Made by a program: the position numbers and the translations under genes. Of a stretch of DNA of 64,000 nt, positions 63,885 through 64,000 are shown in pieces (positions within the stretch are counted from its first letter, which is position 1; the number at the start of each line of letters is the position of its first letter). The notes under the pieces were generated by a model, which saw only the letters and a list, made by a program, of their open reading frames with translations, had not been told where the DNA came from and did no database searches. The DNA comes from Taibaiella sp041660405 (GTDB taxonomy: Bacteria; Bacteroidota; Bacteroidia; Chitinophagales; Chitinophagaceae): assembly GCA_041660405.1 (NCBI GenBank), contig JBAZWL010000010.1:76108-140107 (forward strand). Reading direction: 5' to 3'.

Positions 63885-63931
63885 CAAAGTTCATTGGTAT
63901 TTCGCTACAGGTTTTTAACTTAAGTTAAAAA
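63885..63931 (-). promoter_or_regulatory. regulated promoter of the DUF308 gene
   Basis: Minus strand: a 20-bp perfect palindrome TTTTTAACTTAAGTTAAAAA (63912-63931), then GAACTTTG (63885-63892) as -7 box, centre-to-box distance 29.5 bases. Predicted transcription start is about 63880, which puts the palindrome centre near -42, the class II activator position. Confidence 0.65.
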
Positions 63932-64000
63932 GGATTAATAAAAAGTTGAAGGCGGGATACGAAAAGTTAAGTGTGTCGGCTATTTTTGACCATCCGGATA

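Overview
The window is chromosomal DNA of a Bacteroidota bacterium, most likely a Chitinophagaceae-type member of the Chitinophagales. The phylum call rests on four secreted proteins with type IX secretion (T9SS) C-terminal sorting domains, promoters of the TTG-N17-20-TAnnTTTG type, AT-rich genes with few SD-like leaders, and sensor kinases with periplasmic TPR domains. The family call is inference from gene content.

Layout. 1-1480: the 3' end of an Rhs-type polymorphic toxin gene with a caspase-like His/Cys tip, overlapped by a putative lipoprotein immunity gene. 1579-4683: tyrosine catabolism (hmgA, hppD) with a ParDE/RelBE-like toxin-antitoxin pair between them. 4738-9704: a T9SS protein, a small membrane protein and a LytS/LytTR-type two-component pair. 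9776-16647: metabolic genes (saccharopine dehydrogenase-like, hotdog thioesterase, glycosyltransferase, ispH with arginase, a TlpA-like thioredoxin, a luciferase-like oxidoreductase). 16934-24393: yceH, a 2OG-Fe(II) oxygenase, an apparently truncated GHKL ATPase, the grpE-orf-dnaJ heat-shock cluster, a polyprenyl diphosphate synthase and an L,D-transpeptidase. After a 0.9 kb gene-poor stretch come a GT-C membrane protein, a metzincin protease, aconitase, a PBCV-type basic repeat protein and a FUSC transporter-like protein.

34984-37820 is a compact operon of thioredoxin, ApbE flavin transferase, DUF4266 lipoprotein and DUF3570 beta-barrel-like protein, which looks like an envelope redox or metal system of unknown role. 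37872-49638 holds pfkA, dut, an inositol phosphatase, TolC, a VWA-type membrane protein, a GH3-type adenylating enzyme, a beta-helix-like T9SS protein and an M13 peptidase. 49771-52901 holds a hypothetical secreted protein, dnaA and tRNA-Ser(GCT)/tRNA-Pro(TGG). 53643-62339 is a 1838-residue T9SS surface protein divergent from a TPR histidine kinase/NarL-type regulator pair, with a 24-bp palindrome between them. 62511-63931 holds a Crp/Fnr-family regulator and a DUF308-type membrane protein whose promoters share a near-identical palindrome and -7 element at identical spacing.

Non-coding structure is rich: two families of palindromic repeats lie directly at gene ends, in one case containing both stop codons of a convergent gene pair, and many bidirectional hairpin terminators are present, one of them a perfect 56-bp palindrome. 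No insertion sequence, prophage or CRISPR array was seen. All family assignments are from reading motifs; no database search was run.
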